In this document: positions 19,526-20,110 of the stretch, one piece after another | Position numbering within the stretch: position 1 is the stretch's first letter | Layout of the letters: every line of letters starts with the position of its first letter | Source of the DNA: a virus | Reading direction: 5' to 3' (one strand) | Virus record (IMG/VR): IMGVR_UViG_3300010410_000011 | Span: 1 to 20,110 of that record | DNA: 20,110 nt | Translations under genes and position numbers: made by a program | The notes under the pieces: model-generated | What the model was told of the DNA's origin: nothing | The model's input: only the letters and a program-made list of their open reading frames with translations | Databases searched by the model: none

Positions 19526-19933
19526 ATGAAGGGTAAAATCACACTTAGTAACCCTATCACTATCAACGGAAAAAAGGTAAAGACACTAAACTATGACGCC
19601 AATGAAATCACATCTGCTATGTTTGCAGAGGCGGACGCAAGAAAAATGAGGGCGTCAGGAACCAAAGGCGGAAACCTATCCGGAGCCGTAGAACTTGACT
19701 ATGGCCTCCACTTATACCTAGGCTTTGCAGCTATCACAGCGGTAAACCCTGAGATTGACGTAACAGACCTAGAGAGAATGAGAGGCAAGGACGTCATGTC
19801 GGTTATGAGGGTAGGAAGAAATTTTATTATCAGCTCGGCGGACGAATCGGAGGACGACAACTCAGAAGATCAATCAGAGACTACGCCCGAGCCTTCCACA
19901 CCTCAGTCACAGACCTCGAAAGAAAAAGAGTAA
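19526..19933 (+). CDS. Tail assembly chaperone, P2 gpE-like (zero-frame product), 135 aa
   Basis: AAAGGAGAGG precedes the ATG at 19526. The protein has the features of phage tail assembly chaperones of the gpE type: NPITINGKKVKTLNYDANEI at the start, an AEADARKMRAS helix, then LDYGLHLYLGFAAITAVNPE and IDVTDLERMRGKDVMSVMRV. After residue 100 it becomes an acidic, Ser/Thr/Pro-rich tail (residues 103-135), typical of a non-conserved zero-frame end. It binds the tape measure protein, encoded next, and a frameshifted form is expected (separate entry). Confidence 0.85.
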   Translation: MKGKITLSNPITINGKKVKTLNYDANEITSAMFAEADARKMRASGTKGGNLSGAVELDYGLHLYLGFAAITAVNPEIDVTDLERMRGKDVMSVMRVGRNFIISSADESEDDNSEDQSETTPEPSTPQSQTSKEKE

Positions 19934-20043
19934 CAGACTTTTTAACGGAGTATTTCGAGGCAGCTGAGGACCTGCACGAGCAAGCAAAGCGCCGGGAGAA
20001 GAACAACAAGCACCCGGCAATTAAAAAAGTCCGAAGGAGGTGA
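19526..20043 (+). CDS. Probable -1 frameshift fusion of the tail assembly chaperone (gpE+E' type), about 172 aa
   Basis: A slippery heptamer A AAT TTT lies in the correct phase at 19819-19825. After a -1 slip the frame stays open to a TGA at 20041-20043. It adds 72 residues from YYQLGGRIGGRQ through FHTSVTDLERKRVTDF to FEAAEDLHEQAKRREKNNK, a helical end with no start codon or ribosome binding site of its own. GCTCGG (19833-19838), seven bases past the slip site, could pair with CCGAGC (19887-19892) as a stimulator, though the stem is short. Frameshifted chaperone pairs upstream of the tape measure gene are nearly universal in tailed phages. Confidence 0.75.
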
Positions 20044-20048
20044 AGGTA

Positions 20049-20110
20049 TTGGCCAAAAAGAAAATGCAAGCGGTCGTGGAAATCGCCGGTAATATAGACC
20101 CATCGCTCGG
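20049..20110 (+). CDS. Tail tape measure protein, N-terminus (3' truncated), TTG start
   Basis: A TTG at 20049 follows AGGAGG (20035-20040) with eight bases between; the binding site overlaps the end of the frameshifted chaperone. The visible residues, MAKKKMQAVVEIAGNIDPSL, match the usual beginning of Gram-positive phage tape measure proteins. The position right after the chaperone pair is the expected one. The protein would set tail length; the rest lies outside the window. Confidence 0.75.
   Translation, partial: MAKKKMQAVVEIAGNIDPSL

Noticed and set aside
1-20110. tRNA, rRNA, CRISPR array, insertion sequence, integrase or attachment site
   Set aside because: I looked for these on both strands and saw no supporting structure; the only repeat array has 10-11 bp spacing, unlike CRISPR.

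Overview
The window is a segment of a tailed-phage genome, most likely a prophage or temperate phage of a Clostridia-like Bacillota host. The grounds are strong AGGAGG-type ribosome binding sites before almost every gene, tightly packed genes with ATGA/TTGA overlaps, AGA/ATA-rich early genes, and RecU and ArpU/DUF1492-type proteins that are typical of Gram-positive phages. No host flank, attachment site, integrase or repressor is visible, so lysogeny is not shown. Every gene I accept is on the + strand.

Positions 1-7770 are the end of an early/middle operon. It holds many small proteins, several with cysteine pairs that look like zinc ribbons. The recognisable ones are a DUF4406/deoxyribosyltransferase-like protein, a RecU-type Holliday junction resolvase, a small winged-helix protein, a MazG-type nucleotide pyrophosphohydrolase, a DUF5651-like protein, a ParB-domain/DNA-methyltransferase gene split by a ten-G tract, and an ArpU/DUF1492 sigma-region-4-like regulator that probably switches on late genes. 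An intrinsic terminator at about 7823-7854 closes this block.

Positions 7884-16771 carry a lambda-type head and packaging module. A GPZ-like tail protein comes first, in an unusual place, followed by a 305-base gap that starts with 117 bases free of T. Then come the Nu1-like small terminase, GpA-type large terminase, a DUF6148 joining protein, a double hairpin/terminator, portal, a ClpP-type head protease with a nested scaffold, decoration protein D, major capsid protein E, an FI-position protein and an FII-like head-tail joining protein. Positions 16787-20110 form a contractile (P2-like) tail module: a putative tail terminator, sheath, tube, a strong terminator, a tail assembly chaperone with a probable -1 frameshift, and the start of the tape measure protein with a TTG codon. 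The phage is therefore a myovirus with a lambda-like head joined to a P2-like tail.

The least ordinary points are (1) the G10 tract that splits the ParB-methyltransferase and could make it phase variable, (2) an eight-unit array of GGGACAAA-like motifs at 10-11 bp helical spacing inside a coding sequence, (3) the T-free tract before the terminase genes, (4) the A AAT TTT slip site in the tail chaperone, (5) a portal gene whose best-placed start is ATC, and (6) complete avoidance of ATA in the capsid gene against its dominance in early genes.
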